Shown here: positions 46,162 through 54,374 of the stretch, one piece after another | Numbering within the stretch: the stretch's first letter is position 1 | Layout of the letters: every line of letters begins with the position of its first letter | Assembly: GCF_019426345.1 (NCBI RefSeq) | Contig: NZ_JAHLLW010000016.1 | Span: 336-64,335 of the forward strand | DNA length: 64,000 nt | From: Marinomonas lutimaris | Lineage (GTDB): Bacteria > Pseudomonadota > Gammaproteobacteria > Pseudomonadales > Marinomonadaceae | Direction of reading: 5' to 3' | Notes under the pieces: generated by a model | What the model was told of the DNA's origin: nothing | The model's input: only the letters and a program-made list of their open reading frames with translations | Database searches by the model: none | Program-made: the position numbers and the translations under genes

Positions 46162-47280
46162 TCATGTATTGATTTGTCGCAAATGATTATCCCAATGTAA
46201 GTCTGGGTGTTTTTTAATCACTTTGCTGACTTTTTGTACAGGATTGCTTGTTAGCTGAGAGCCAATGCCGCTGGTTAATAAAAATTCGTGGGCATTGTCT
46301 GTAGCAACAAGGCCACAAACATCACGACAATTTTCTACTCCTAAGAAGGTTTTTGACCCCACGTGCCAATAGGCGACCAGCCCGCCTCTAGGTGTACTTA
46401 TTGCAAGTATTTCACCTGAGTTATCGAAGCAAACGCTGCCGCAGTATTGTTTAAAACGAACTCTCACCTCTTCCGGAATCGGTAAATATTCTAATTCTTC
46501 TTGATCAATGCGCGATAAGGCAACCAGTGGAACTTGATCCCACATTGCCCCTTGATATTGAAAACCTAAAGCAACGGTTCCATGCTGGTTTACGTCAAGA
46601 TGCCGAATGCTTAATTGGTGCAGCTCATCGTTATTGCCAGACTGATTTAAGACACTGCCATCTTTTAGATTCAAGTAAGTAACGTTTGGTTTCATGGTAT
46701 CCAGATTTAAGATTTTTCGGTCTTCGTCTGGATGAGTCATCAATCCACCATTGGTAATCACTAATACTTGGTCGTTTAAAAGTACGGACTCATGAGGTCC
46801 AATACCATTACTGCTAAAAGATTGAACCACCTGACCACTTGGCCATTCGCGCACAAATATTTTACCTTGTCCTGAAGGATAGTGATTTTCTTGAGTAATC
46901 AAGCGCTTTCCATCAGTAGTGAAGAGAGCGTGCCCATAAAAATGATGGTCTTGAGTTGGCTCTATGCGCATTATATTTTGATGTGTTGATACATCAAAAA
47001 AATCCATAAAAAAACCAGGTCTTCGGGCGACAATACCTACAATACTTTGGTTAGGATGAACAACCGGAGCGTGTGCTCTATCTAAGAGCTTTGTGTCCCA
47101 TATCATCTCTCCCTTCTCATCAAACAGGCCAAAAAAGTGCTCTTGTTTATTGAGAGAATAGGCCGAAGCATAAAGTTTCTTACCTGCATTCTGTTGGGCT
47201 AATGTTGCCCAAGATGGTGCAGTAATGATCGCGCCACTCAAAGCGCTACTCATCGTAAGGAAAGACCGTCTTGAAAGCAT
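46162..47280 (-). CDS. DUF1513-family periplasmic protein with Tat signal
   Basis: A 372-aa protein with a twin-arginine signal (SRRSFLTMSSALSGAI, cleavage near TAPSWA). The body belongs to the DUF1513 family, a beta-propeller-like periplasmic protein regularly found at the end of imelysin/di-heme oxidoreductase clusters. HFYGHALFTTDG and GIGPHESVLL are recognisable. Its biochemical role is unknown; linkage suggests periplasmic iron acquisition or sensing. It follows the second imelysin by six bases, so it is in the same operon. Export through Tat suggests that it folds or takes a cofactor in the cytoplasm. Confidence 0.85.
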   Translation of the reverse strand: MLSRRSFLTMSSALSGAIITAPSWATLAQQNAGKKLYASAYSLNKQEHFFGLFDEKGEMIWDTKLLDRAHAPVVHPNQSIVGIVARRPGFFMDFFDVSTHQNIMRIEPTQDHHFYGHALFTTDGKRLITQENHYPSGQGKIFVREWPSGQVVQSFSSNGIGPHESVLLNDQVLVITNGGLMTHPDEDRKILNLDTMKPNVTYLNLKDGSVLNQSGNNDELHQLSIRHLDVNQHGTVALGFQYQGAMWDQVPLVALSRIDQEELEYLPIPEEVRVRFKQYCGSVCFDNSGEILAISTPRGGLVAYWHVGSKTFLGVENCRDVCGLVATDNAHEFLLTSGIGSQLTSNPVQKVSKVIKKHPDLHWDNHLRQINT

Positions 47281-47286
47281 CTGTAG

Positions 47287-48345
47287 TTAGTCTCCGTCTC
47301 TACTATTAAAGCCAATTTGGAAGCCTAGTTGAGTCACCATGCTGGCGAGATAAGATTGGCTATTAGATATGGACTTCACCAACGGCTTTGCTAGAGCAAC
47401 ACGAGCTTCTTGCGTGTAGTCGGCATGGAAGAAATCACTTGGTAATTGAAGGGCTAATTTAATATTCTGCGTGAGTTGCTCTTCAAACTGTTCAGCTAGT
47501 GCAGGATTGGTTTGTTTGGCAATTTCGTATAAAGATGGTGAACCTGCATGATAAATTTCACGATAAGACTGCAGATTCTTTTGTATGGCTCTTAAGGAAA
47601 GATCGCTTCGGTAAAATTCGGCAAGTTTTAGGTTTTCACGGCTGTTATAGCCTATCGGGGTTTCGAGCTTGGCGTCTTTAACCGCCGACATGTGTTCGAT
47701 CCATTGTTGTAAAAATAATTCTAGCGCGACTTTTTCTGGATCAAAGCCAGTACCTTCTTCGTCAAATACCCAATCTTGTGCTTTTCCATCTTGCCATTGT
47801 TTGGCTACAGCGTTGGCACTTTCTAGATGATGAGCGGTGACTTTCCCTAGTAATCGGCAGTGCTCAACGGATTGTGTTGGCTCGAAATCAGGATGGTAAA
47901 GCAAACTTTCAATTGCTGTTAGTCCACGCACAGCAATACTTGCCGAGGTCCAAAATTTCGGTGCATCCATGACCGCAGGATCGCCTTGTGCTAGCGCTCT
48001 TAGCTGACGTTGAGTAACGCCTTTCTTATCTGGCCAATATTCAAAAGCGTAATAACGCATAAAGTAAGTGACAGGGCCAAAGTTCAGCCATTGAACCTGT
48101 TGCCAATCTAACGCATTGGTTTGAAAGGCCTCTTGCGCGTCATGAAGAGTTGTTTTAGATGGTGAAGCACAGAGTGCATCTGTGCGTTGTTGTAATGTCT
48201 TTGATGATTCAGAATAGGATTCATAGCCTTGTTTGACCACGTTGGCTACGATGCCGTTGAGTGGACCTTCCCACTGACCAGCTGAGGCAAGCAGAGGTGT
48301 GGAAGCGCTAATGGCTAGGGCGATTAGCTTTGGAAGATATTTCAT
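47287..48345 (-). CDS. Imelysin-family periplasmic protein (second copy, variant motif)
   Basis: A 352-aa secreted protein (signal LIALAISASTPLLASAG) of the imelysin/insulin-cleaving-protease-like family linked to iron uptake. Where classical imelysins carry GxHxxE, this copy reads GLTAIESLLYH, with the histidine replaced by threonine while the glutamate stays. It resembles the second imelysin found in conserved four-gene clusters. Its ATG overlaps the stop of the di-heme gene (TAATG), so it is translationally coupled. It likely works with the upstream imelysin and the di-heme oxidoreductase in the periplasm. Exact function is unknown. Confidence 0.85.
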   Translation of the reverse strand: MKYLPKLIALAISASTPLLASAGQWEGPLNGIVANVVKQGYESYSESSKTLQQRTDALCASPSKTTLHDAQEAFQTNALDWQQVQWLNFGPVTYFMRYYAFEYWPDKKGVTQRQLRALAQGDPAVMDAPKFWTSASIAVRGLTAIESLLYHPDFEPTQSVEHCRLLGKVTAHHLESANAVAKQWQDGKAQDWVFDEEGTGFDPEKVALELFLQQWIEHMSAVKDAKLETPIGYNSRENLKLAEFYRSDLSLRAIQKNLQSYREIYHAGSPSLYEIAKQTNPALAEQFEEQLTQNIKLALQLPSDFFHADYTQEARVALAKPLVKSISNSQSYLASMVTQLGFQIGFNSRDGD

Positions 48346-49724
48346 TAAAGCGACTCCAAAAAGTAGATGAGTTTTTGACGTTGTTCTTTGTTTAGATTCT
48401 TATAATATTGTTGACTGCGTTTAGCTTCTCCGCCATGCCAAAGAATGGCTTCTTCGATGGTTTGAGCTCGGCCATCGTGCAAAAAACTCACACGGCCTGA
48501 CACTTTTTTCGATAGCCCAATTCCCCATAAGGGCGCTGTTCGCCACTCGCTAGGACTTGCGGAAAAGCTTGGAAATCCACTGGCCAGCTCAGGCCCCATA
48601 TCGTGTAATAGCATGTCTGTAAAAGGGTAAAAAGTACGATTATTTAATACTGCAAAATCTGAATTATTGCCTGTTTTCATTTTGGGAGTGTGGCAGCTAG
48701 CGCAGCCTCCATCCTCAAAAAAACGTTTACCGTCTAAAAAAGTGTTGCTGGTTAGATTACGCATAGCGGGAGGTGAAGATAATGATACAAAAAGATCGAC
48801 CAATCTCGCTTGCTGTTTATCTACTTCTAAATTATCTAAATGTGGACTGTTACCATTTGGGCTTTCCATGCAATCGCGTTGAAACGCAGTGCAGTCGCCT
48901 GACGGTGACGGGTTAAGCTGCGTCGATAGACCTAAATCGCTATTAAATGCAGACTGATTTTGCGCGCTAACACTAGCCACAGAAGCTTTATAGCCAAAAC
49001 GGCCAATGACTTTTTCTTTGTCACTGAAAACCCAACTGACGCGACCGCTAATACCATCATTATTTTTATCGTCAGGATCAGCGCCAGACATAATTATTTC
49101 GTCCGGAATGTTATCTAATAGTCCCATTCCCACTAATGCTGGTGAAACCAACATGGTAAAACCAGTGCCGTCTTCGAAGTTGCCATAATTAAGCGTTTTC
49201 CAATGAAGGTTTGGCTTTCGTAGCTCTACTTGAGTTCCATCCTTTAGTGTTTCAATCTGAGTGCTGTAGGTAAGGTAATAATCGCCTTCAGGCAAAATTC
49301 CAGGAGAGCTTTGACCTTGAAACTGATGCCCGTAGCGTTTATCGCCAATGTGAGGGTAGATTTTATTACTCTTGTTGTTGACGATAGGATAAGACTTTCC
49401 AAGCCTAATTAAAAAAGACGGAACGGATGTACCACTTATATTTGCTTCTGGTGCATGGCCGCGTCCATTGTTGACATGACAATTGTTGCACGAGCGAGTA
49501 TTAAATAACGGGCCTAAGCCGTCGCTGGCAGTCGTTGAAGAGGGTGCTGGTACCCAGAATTTTTGAAAAACACCTTCACCGATATGAAAGTCGAGTTTGT
49601 CTTCAACCTTAATACCTGCAAGCGGAGTTGAATAATCACTGGCAATAGCTTTGTTCTGAAAACAAAAAAAGCTGGCGTAAACGCCAGCTACTAGAAAAAT
49701 ACCATTTCTTAAATTTGCTGTCAT
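48345..49724 (-). CDS. Di-heme oxidoreductase (DUF1111 / thiol oxidoreductase-like)
   Basis: A 459-aa periplasmic c-type cytochrome. After a signal sequence it has two heme-binding motifs, CNNCH near residue 80 and CASCH near residue 345, within the di-heme peroxidase-like DUF1111 family. RVSFLHDGRAQTIEEAILWHGGEA near the C terminus is a strong family hallmark. These proteins occur between two imelysin genes and may handle electrons for periplasmic iron reduction or oxidation; the reaction is unproven. It sits 92 bases after the first imelysin and overlaps the second one. Confidence 0.88.
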   Translation of the reverse strand: MTANLRNGIFLVAGVYASFFCFQNKAIASDYSTPLAGIKVEDKLDFHIGEGVFQKFWVPAPSSTTASDGLGPLFNTRSCNNCHVNNGRGHAPEANISGTSVPSFLIRLGKSYPIVNNKSNKIYPHIGDKRYGHQFQGQSSPGILPEGDYYLTYSTQIETLKDGTQVELRKPNLHWKTLNYGNFEDGTGFTMLVSPALVGMGLLDNIPDEIIMSGADPDDKNNDGISGRVSWVFSDKEKVIGRFGYKASVASVSAQNQSAFNSDLGLSTQLNPSPSGDCTAFQRDCMESPNGNSPHLDNLEVDKQQARLVDLFVSLSSPPAMRNLTSNTFLDGKRFFEDGGCASCHTPKMKTGNNSDFAVLNNRTFYPFTDMLLHDMGPELASGFPSFSASPSEWRTAPLWGIGLSKKVSGRVSFLHDGRAQTIEEAILWHGGEAKRSQQYYKNLNKEQRQKLIYFLESL

Positions 49725-49816
49725 AAATAGACAAATACCATTAACTGACTAAATGACACATCTTCCTTGGCATCCCATTTGTTAATCTTATAGGTAGCAG
49801 ATTATTATTCTACTTT

Positions 49817-51112
49817 CTATTGAAATACCGCACTTGGATTATCTAGACTATCAGATCCTTCAAGAGCAATGCCTTCAAGATTTAACTCATGAATGACTTC
49901 TTCAGTGGTGCGTGTTTCGTTTACCAATGAATCAACAAAGGTTTGTACTAGTTGATTACCTTTTGTGTTATTCATTGCAATGAGAACATCAAAGGTTTGA
50001 CCTTTTTTCGCAGCATCTACCATTGCTTGAGCAGCGGCTTCTGTTTCATTCAGCTTTTGCTTCATTTCTGTGTCTAATTGTGGATTTTGCTTAGCAACAA
50101 GATTAGATAGAGACGCACCTTTTACCCAGCTACCATCAACACGTTTGTATTCACCTAAATACGCATTCTTGATGCCTTTAGCATCATAATAATGTGACCA
50201 ATGGGTATTGTCAGAGAAACAGTCATGCTCTTCTTCTGGGTCGTGTAGCATCAAACCAAGCTTAGTTCTTTCGCCACCCAGCTCTCCATATGCCAAACTG
50301 CCCATACCGGTAAGAATAGTAGAAAGGCCTTGTTCTGGTGATTGTTCTAATAACGCAACGCGTGCAGCGCCGCCTTCTTTCCAATTATTCGCCATTTCTT
50401 CTAAATCAGAAATTAACAAATCGGTAGCTGCTACTAAATAATCACGACGGCGATCGCAGTTTCCATTGGTGCAATTGTTTAGGTCAAAATCTGTGGCAGG
50501 GCGTTCGCCAGCACCAGGATTAGTGCCATTTAGATCTTGGCCCCACAATAAAAATTCAATCGCGTGATAACCGCTAGCAACGTTTGCTTCTACACCATCG
50601 GCTTCTTGAAGGTTGTCGGAAATTAGTTCAGGAGTAATGCTGGTTGTATCTACTTTTACGCCGCCGATCATCAAGCTTGTTGACGCAATAACATTCGCAG
50701 CATAGAGAGGATTAAGATCGGATTCTGTACCGTAGCTGTCTACCGCAACGTAATCGATCAGGCCTTCGTCCAATGGCCAAGCGTTAACTTTGCCTTCCCA
50801 TTCATCCACAATTGGATTGCCAAAGCGATAGACTTCGCTTTGCTGATAAGGAACGCGAGCTGCAATCCAAGCAGTCCGAGCGGCTTTCAAGTTTGCTTCT
50901 GTAGGATTAGCTAAGAATGTATTAATAGAGGAACGAAGTGTTTTTGCAGTTGTTAAAGAGTCACCGTATACAGCTTCGGCAATGTCAGCATAATGAACGA
51001 CGACGGAATCTGCAGTGATAGCGTTAGATTCTTGTTTTACGGTAGCAGGTCCGCATGCAGTAAGCATCGCACCTGTAACGCAAATTGCGATGGGGGTTAA
51101 CAATCGTTTCAT
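49817..51112 (-). CDS. Imelysin-family iron-regulated lipoprotein
   Basis: About 431 aa from ATG 51112. I prefer this start over the upstream 51187 because GGAGC lies nine bases before it and because it yields a clean lipoprotein signal: MKRLLTPIAICVTGAMLTAC. The classical imelysin motif GYHAIEFLLWGQD (GxHxxE) is intact, together with DEWEGKVNAWPLDEGLIDYV. Imelysin proteins such as IrpA and EfeO relatives are periplasmic and associated with iron uptake. A Fur-like box lies about 45 bases upstream. It is the first gene of a four-gene cluster with the di-heme protein, the second imelysin and DUF1513. Confidence 0.9.
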   Translation of the reverse strand: MKRLLTPIAICVTGAMLTACGPATVKQESNAITADSVVVHYADIAEAVYGDSLTTAKTLRSSINTFLANPTEANLKAARTAWIAARVPYQQSEVYRFGNPIVDEWEGKVNAWPLDEGLIDYVAVDSYGTESDLNPLYAANVIASTSLMIGGVKVDTTSITPELISDNLQEADGVEANVASGYHAIEFLLWGQDLNGTNPGAGERPATDFDLNNCTNGNCDRRRDYLVAATDLLISDLEEMANNWKEGGAARVALLEQSPEQGLSTILTGMGSLAYGELGGERTKLGLMLHDPEEEHDCFSDNTHWSHYYDAKGIKNAYLGEYKRVDGSWVKGASLSNLVAKQNPQLDTEMKQKLNETEAAAQAMVDAAKKGQTFDVLIAMNNTKGNQLVQTFVDSLVNETRTTEEVIHELNLEGIALEGSDSLDNPSAVFQ

Positions 51113-51156
51113 GTCTGAAGCTCCAATATTATTTTGTGCAAGCATAATATTAGAAA

Positions 51157-51171
51157 TGAAAACGATTATCA
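51157..51171 (-). promoter_or_regulatory. Putative Fur box before the imelysin cluster
   Basis: Read on the minus strand, TGATAATCGTTTTCA matches the 7-1-7 Fur motif at 13 of 15 positions. It differs from the site in the receptor/hydroxylase promoter at only one base. It lies about 45 bases upstream of the imelysin start. Confidence 0.78.
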
Positions 51172-51214
51172 ATGAATGTCTTTGCACATTTTTTACATTA
51201 ATAGTGGGGAACTA

Positions 51215-51799
51215 TTAATTCCCGCACTGATATTGAAAAGAATTGCCTGCCGTATTGTGAAGATCATATTCACATGCTTTATCTCTTAAAAGATTCTGCC
51301 CTTCCCAAGAAACACTCATACTGATAGGTGATTTGTTCTTATAGCTAGGAATAAATCGATATGCCGCAACGACATCAATACTGCTGTTGGCCCCTAACTG
51401 AATTGACTGCCCAATAAGTCGCTGACGAGTTTCGGTGTTGTATAAGGTGTAATCCGTAGTGTATTCCTGATCACCGTTTGCGTGAGAGAAATTTAACCAA
51501 ATCTTACGGTAGGTTTGTGGCTCAGACGTCGGATTAGTAAAGCGTAATTTTGTATAGATAATTTGAGAACTGGATAAGCTTGTTTGTGCATTTTGGCTGA
51601 CTTTTACATAAGAAGAGCTTGCTTCCTGCCAAGGCATATTAGTACCAAATGATGCATCAACAATTTGAATGCTTTCTTTTGCAAAATATGCTTCTGCAAA
51701 TTGAGCAAGGTCTTTTGCTGGTGCGTACAAAGCTAAAGCCATAATGGCTAAAAGTGCAACTTTATGAATAGTATGAGTAGGGCTTAATAGCTTGATCAT
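51215..51799 (-). CDS. Unrecognised exported protein under LexA-type control
   Basis: A 194-aa protein that I could not assign to a family. An N-terminal hydrophobic stretch (VALLAIMALALYAPA) looks like a signal peptide or anchor. The rest is polar and beta-rich in appearance (YTKLRFTNPTSEPQTYRKIWL, ISMSVSWEGQNLL) with two C-terminal cysteines about 14 residues apart that could form a disulfide. ATG 51799 is preferred: AAGGA lies eight bases upstream, while the GTG at 51805 would clash with it. Two perfect LexA-type boxes lie 25-58 bases upstream, so it is probably DNA-damage-inducible. It has its own unit; the imelysin gene downstream has a separate Fur-type promoter. Confidence 0.75.
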   Translation of the reverse strand: MIKLLSPTHTIHKVALLAIMALALYAPAKDLAQFAEAYFAKESIQIVDASFGTNMPWQEASSSYVKVSQNAQTSLSSSQIIYTKLRFTNPTSEPQTYRKIWLNFSHANGDQEYTTDYTLYNTETRQRLIGQSIQLGANSSIDVVAAYRFIPSYKNKSPISMSVSWEGQNLLRDKACEYDLHNTAGNSFQYQCGN

Positions 51800-51821
51800 A
51801 TCCACTTCCTTAAAATATCTT

Positions 51822-51860
51822 TACTGTTTATTTATACAGTACTGTATATCCAGACAGTTA
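51822..51860 (-). promoter_or_regulatory. Two abutting LexA (SOS) boxes
   Basis: Box 1 reads TACTGT-N8-ACAGTA at 51822-51841, with CTGT at 51824-51827 and ACAG at 51836-51839. Box 2 reads CTGT at 51842-51845 and ACAG at 51854-51857, also with an 8-base spacer. Both match the CTGT-N8-ACAG core used by gammaproteobacterial LexA, 18 bases apart centre to centre. They overlap the probable promoter of the orphan exported protein. Confidence 0.85.
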
Positions 51861-51996
51861 TTTTGTACAGAGTCTTTTTTAAAAATAGTTTGCATTTCTC
51901 AAAAAAATTCTGGGTATTGACGTATATAGGATTTTTTTAAAATATAAAAAATAATGTTTGATTTTATTTAGTGTATTGAATTTTAAGGGGATTTTA

Positions 51997-52152
51997 ATGA
52001 TTCCCACAGCCTTCTTAACGGTTTCTGTGGACAAGATTTGGCAATTCTATTTTTGCTTTTATTTGATACAAAACGCAGCCTATTCGATGGCAATAAATGT
52101 CCCAGACACTATAATGCAGCCACAAATAAGTGATGAGGTAGGTTGTGGATAA
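51997..52152 (+). CDS. Possible 51-aa small protein ahead of the flavoprotein gene
   Basis: ATG 51997 is preceded by AAGGGGA at a good distance and opens a 51-codon frame, MIPTAFLTVSVDKIWQFYF and onward, which ends eight bases into the flavoprotein gene. It could be a leader that couples translation, or a chance frame. Composition is moderately hydrophobic in the first half. No family is recognised. It lies on the other side of the LexA boxes, about 140 bases from them. Confidence 0.3.
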   Translation: MIPTAFLTVSVDKIWQFYFCFYLIQNAAYSMAINVPDTIMQPQISDEVGCG

Positions 52153-53323
52153 AGTTGATGTGATCGTAATTGGTGCCGGAGCGTCTGGTTTAATGTGTGC
52201 GGCAACTGCGGGCTACCGAGGTAAAAAGGTGGTGGTGTTGGATCACGCGAATAAAGCAGGCAAAAAGATTCTTATGTCTGGCGGAGGACGTTGTAACTTT
52301 ACTAACATAGATGCTGCACCAAAGCATTTTTTATCTGACAATCCACATTTTTGCATTTCTGCGCTACGCCGTTTTTCGTCGCAAGACTTTGTTGATCTAG
52401 TTGATCGACATGGTCTGGATTATGTAGAGAAGACGCCAGGGCAATTGTTTTGTGAGCACTCTGCAAAGGACCTGCTTGATATATTGCTGACAGAGCTTGA
52501 ATGGTCTGGCGCAGAGCTAAAGTTAAACACAAAAATTCATAATATCGATTTTCAAGACGGGCAGACCCTTGTTAAAACTAATCAAGGGGACTTTGTTTGT
52601 GAATCCCTTGTGGTAGCCACGGGTGGTTTGTCAATTCCAACCATGGGTGCAACAGGCTTTGGTTACGACATCGCTAAACAAGTAGGACACAATATTCTAC
52701 CAACTCGTGCTAGCTTGGTACCTATTACGGTACAGCCAGATAGAAAAGCACAGCTTGCTGAATTGTCTGGTATTGCTTGCGAGATCTCTGCAACAGCAAG
52801 TGGTGTAACTTTCCAAGAGCCAATGTTGTTTACCCATCGCGGTGTCAGTGGCCCATCTATTTTGCAAATAACCAATTTTTGGCAACCAGGCGAAGCGCTT
52901 AACATTAATATCGCACCGACCTTATCTTTAGACGACTTACTCGACGTTCGCCAAAGCACTCCGAAAAAAAGCTACGAAGGCTTCTTATCAAACTTATTAC
53001 CAAAGCGATTAGTAGAGCTGGTCAAAATAGAATTCCCTTGGTTAACCGAGCGAAGCGCACAAATGTCTAACGAACAGATCGACAATCTGTTTCATTATCT
53101 TGCCAACTTTGACATCGCTCCTAATGGAACCGAAGGCTATCGCACCGCAGAGGTAACCTTAGGCGGCGTAAATACCAACGAAGTATCCTCGAAAACCTTC
53201 GAATCACAAAAACAAAAAGGGCTCTACTTTATAGGTGAAGTGCTAGATGTGACGGGTTGGCTTGGAGGTTATAACTTCCAGTGGGCATGGGCGAGTGGGT
53301 TTTGTGCAGGGCAGTATGTTTAA
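52145..53323 (+). CDS. HI0933/YhiN-family FAD-dependent flavoprotein
   Basis: A 392-aa flavoprotein. It has an N-terminal dinucleotide-binding fold (DVIVIGAGASGLMCAATAG), the family motif KAGKKILMSGGGRCNFTN, a mid-protein ATGGLSIPTMGATGFGY, and a C-terminal GLYFIGEVLDVTGWLGGYN that closes the FAD site. These are hallmarks of the HI0933/YhiN group (NAD(P)/FAD-dependent oxidoreductases), whose physiological reaction is not settled. The start is GTG 52145 with GAGG upstream. It converges with the dehydrogenase gene across a strong hairpin. Confidence 0.92.
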   Translation: MDKVDVIVIGAGASGLMCAATAGYRGKKVVVLDHANKAGKKILMSGGGRCNFTNIDAAPKHFLSDNPHFCISALRRFSSQDFVDLVDRHGLDYVEKTPGQLFCEHSAKDLLDILLTELEWSGAELKLNTKIHNIDFQDGQTLVKTNQGDFVCESLVVATGGLSIPTMGATGFGYDIAKQVGHNILPTRASLVPITVQPDRKAQLAELSGIACEISATASGVTFQEPMLFTHRGVSGPSILQITNFWQPGEALNINIAPTLSLDDLLDVRQSTPKKSYEGFLSNLLPKRLVELVKIEFPWLTERSAQMSNEQIDNLFHYLANFDIAPNGTEGYRTAEVTLGGVNTNEVSSKTFESQKQKGLYFIGEVLDVTGWLGGYNFQWAWASGFCAGQYV

Positions 53324-53360
53324 GCTTGAATAACATACTGAGCACAGGTAGTGAATAAGA

Positions 53361-53393
53361 GAGAAGGTAGTTGAATGATTCAATTACCTTCTC
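53361..53393. terminator. Bidirectional hairpin between convergent genes
   Basis: GAGAAGGTAGTTGAA (53361-53375) pairs with TTCAATTACCTTCTC (53379-53393) with one G-T pair and a 3-nt loop. It lies between the flavoprotein and dehydrogenase stops and could end transcription from both sides. Confidence 0.78.
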
Positions 53394-53408
53394 ATCTTTG
53401 AACGCTCA

Positions 53409-54269
53409 TTACTTTATCACTTTATAAACCGCGGCAATGTCTTCATTCGCAAAGCCTGCTTTTATCGCTTGTTTGAACGCTTCATTGGCAATCGCGGCGC
53501 TTGGCAAAGGTTGTTCAAGTTGATCACCCAGTGCGACGGCCAAGCGCATATCTTTTTGCATATGTTTAAGCGGAAAGCTGGTGGTGTAGTTCTCATTCAG
53601 CAGCATGGCGCCTTTGCCTTTAAACATCGGATTCGACATGGCGCCAGCATCGACTATGTCTAAAATCTGCTGACCATCTAAACCAGCTTTTTGTCCCAAA
53701 GACATGCCTTCACTGAAAATGCTCAGCATGCCGCCCATCATCATATTAACGACTAGCTTCATATTTGCGCCTTGGCCGACGTTGCCAAGGTAGGGCGACA
53801 TTTTACCCATCACCTCAAACGCGGGCTTAACATCGTCATAAAGGGATTGATCACCCGCGGCGAGAATGATCAAAGTACCGTCTTCAGCGGGCTTTTTCGT
53901 ACCAGAAACCGGCGCTTCCAAAAAGCGTCCGCCCGCTTGGCTTATCAAAGCAGCGATTGTTTTTGATGTGCCGTCGTCAACCGTCGACATATCAACATAA
54001 CCTCGACCAGCGCCAATTCCTGCTGCAACACCATCCGGGCCTTGGCAAAGTGCTAACGCCGCTTCAGGGTCCGACACCATGGCAAAGGTGATATCACAGT
54101 TAGCAGTCACGTCTTTTGGCGTCGCGCCTTGGCGAGCTCCTAATGCCACTAACTCAGCGCATTTTGCAGAATTGCGATTCCACACCGTCACATCAAATCC
54201 AGCCTTAACCAAATTTGATGCCATCGCCTTACCCATGATGCCTAAACCCAAAAAACCAATACGTTTCAT
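53409..54269 (-). CDS. NAD(P)-dependent beta-hydroxyacid dehydrogenase (GLYR/HIBADH family)
   Basis: A 286-aa protein with the N-terminal Rossmann motif GFLGLGIMGKAMASNL, the substrate-site motif EAPVSGTKKPAEDGTL and the catalytic lysine in GQGANMKLVVNMMMGG. Sequence style fits the glyoxylate/succinic-semialdehyde reductase branch (GLYR1-like), which reduces small aldehyde acids with NADPH. 3-Hydroxyisobutyrate or tartronate semialdehyde activity cannot be excluded from sequence. It is a single gene, convergent with the flavoprotein, with a short 105-base gap to the DUF3307 gene. Confidence 0.9.
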   Translation of the reverse strand: MKRIGFLGLGIMGKAMASNLVKAGFDVTVWNRNSAKCAELVALGARQGATPKDVTANCDITFAMVSDPEAALALCQGPDGVAAGIGAGRGYVDMSTVDDGTSKTIAALISQAGGRFLEAPVSGTKKPAEDGTLIILAAGDQSLYDDVKPAFEVMGKMSPYLGNVGQGANMKLVVNMMMGGMLSIFSEGMSLGQKAGLDGQQILDIVDAGAMSNPMFKGKGAMLLNENYTTSFPLKHMQKDMRLAVALGDQLEQPLPSAAIANEAFKQAIKAGFANEDIAAVYKVIK

Positions 54270-54374
54270 AAATTACTCTCTTAATCGGTGTTATTTTCTA
54301 AACATGAATATATGTCAGCCGTTTTAGCAGATGAAAATGGCAATATCGTAGAACCTGTTTTAACCACAGGGTGG

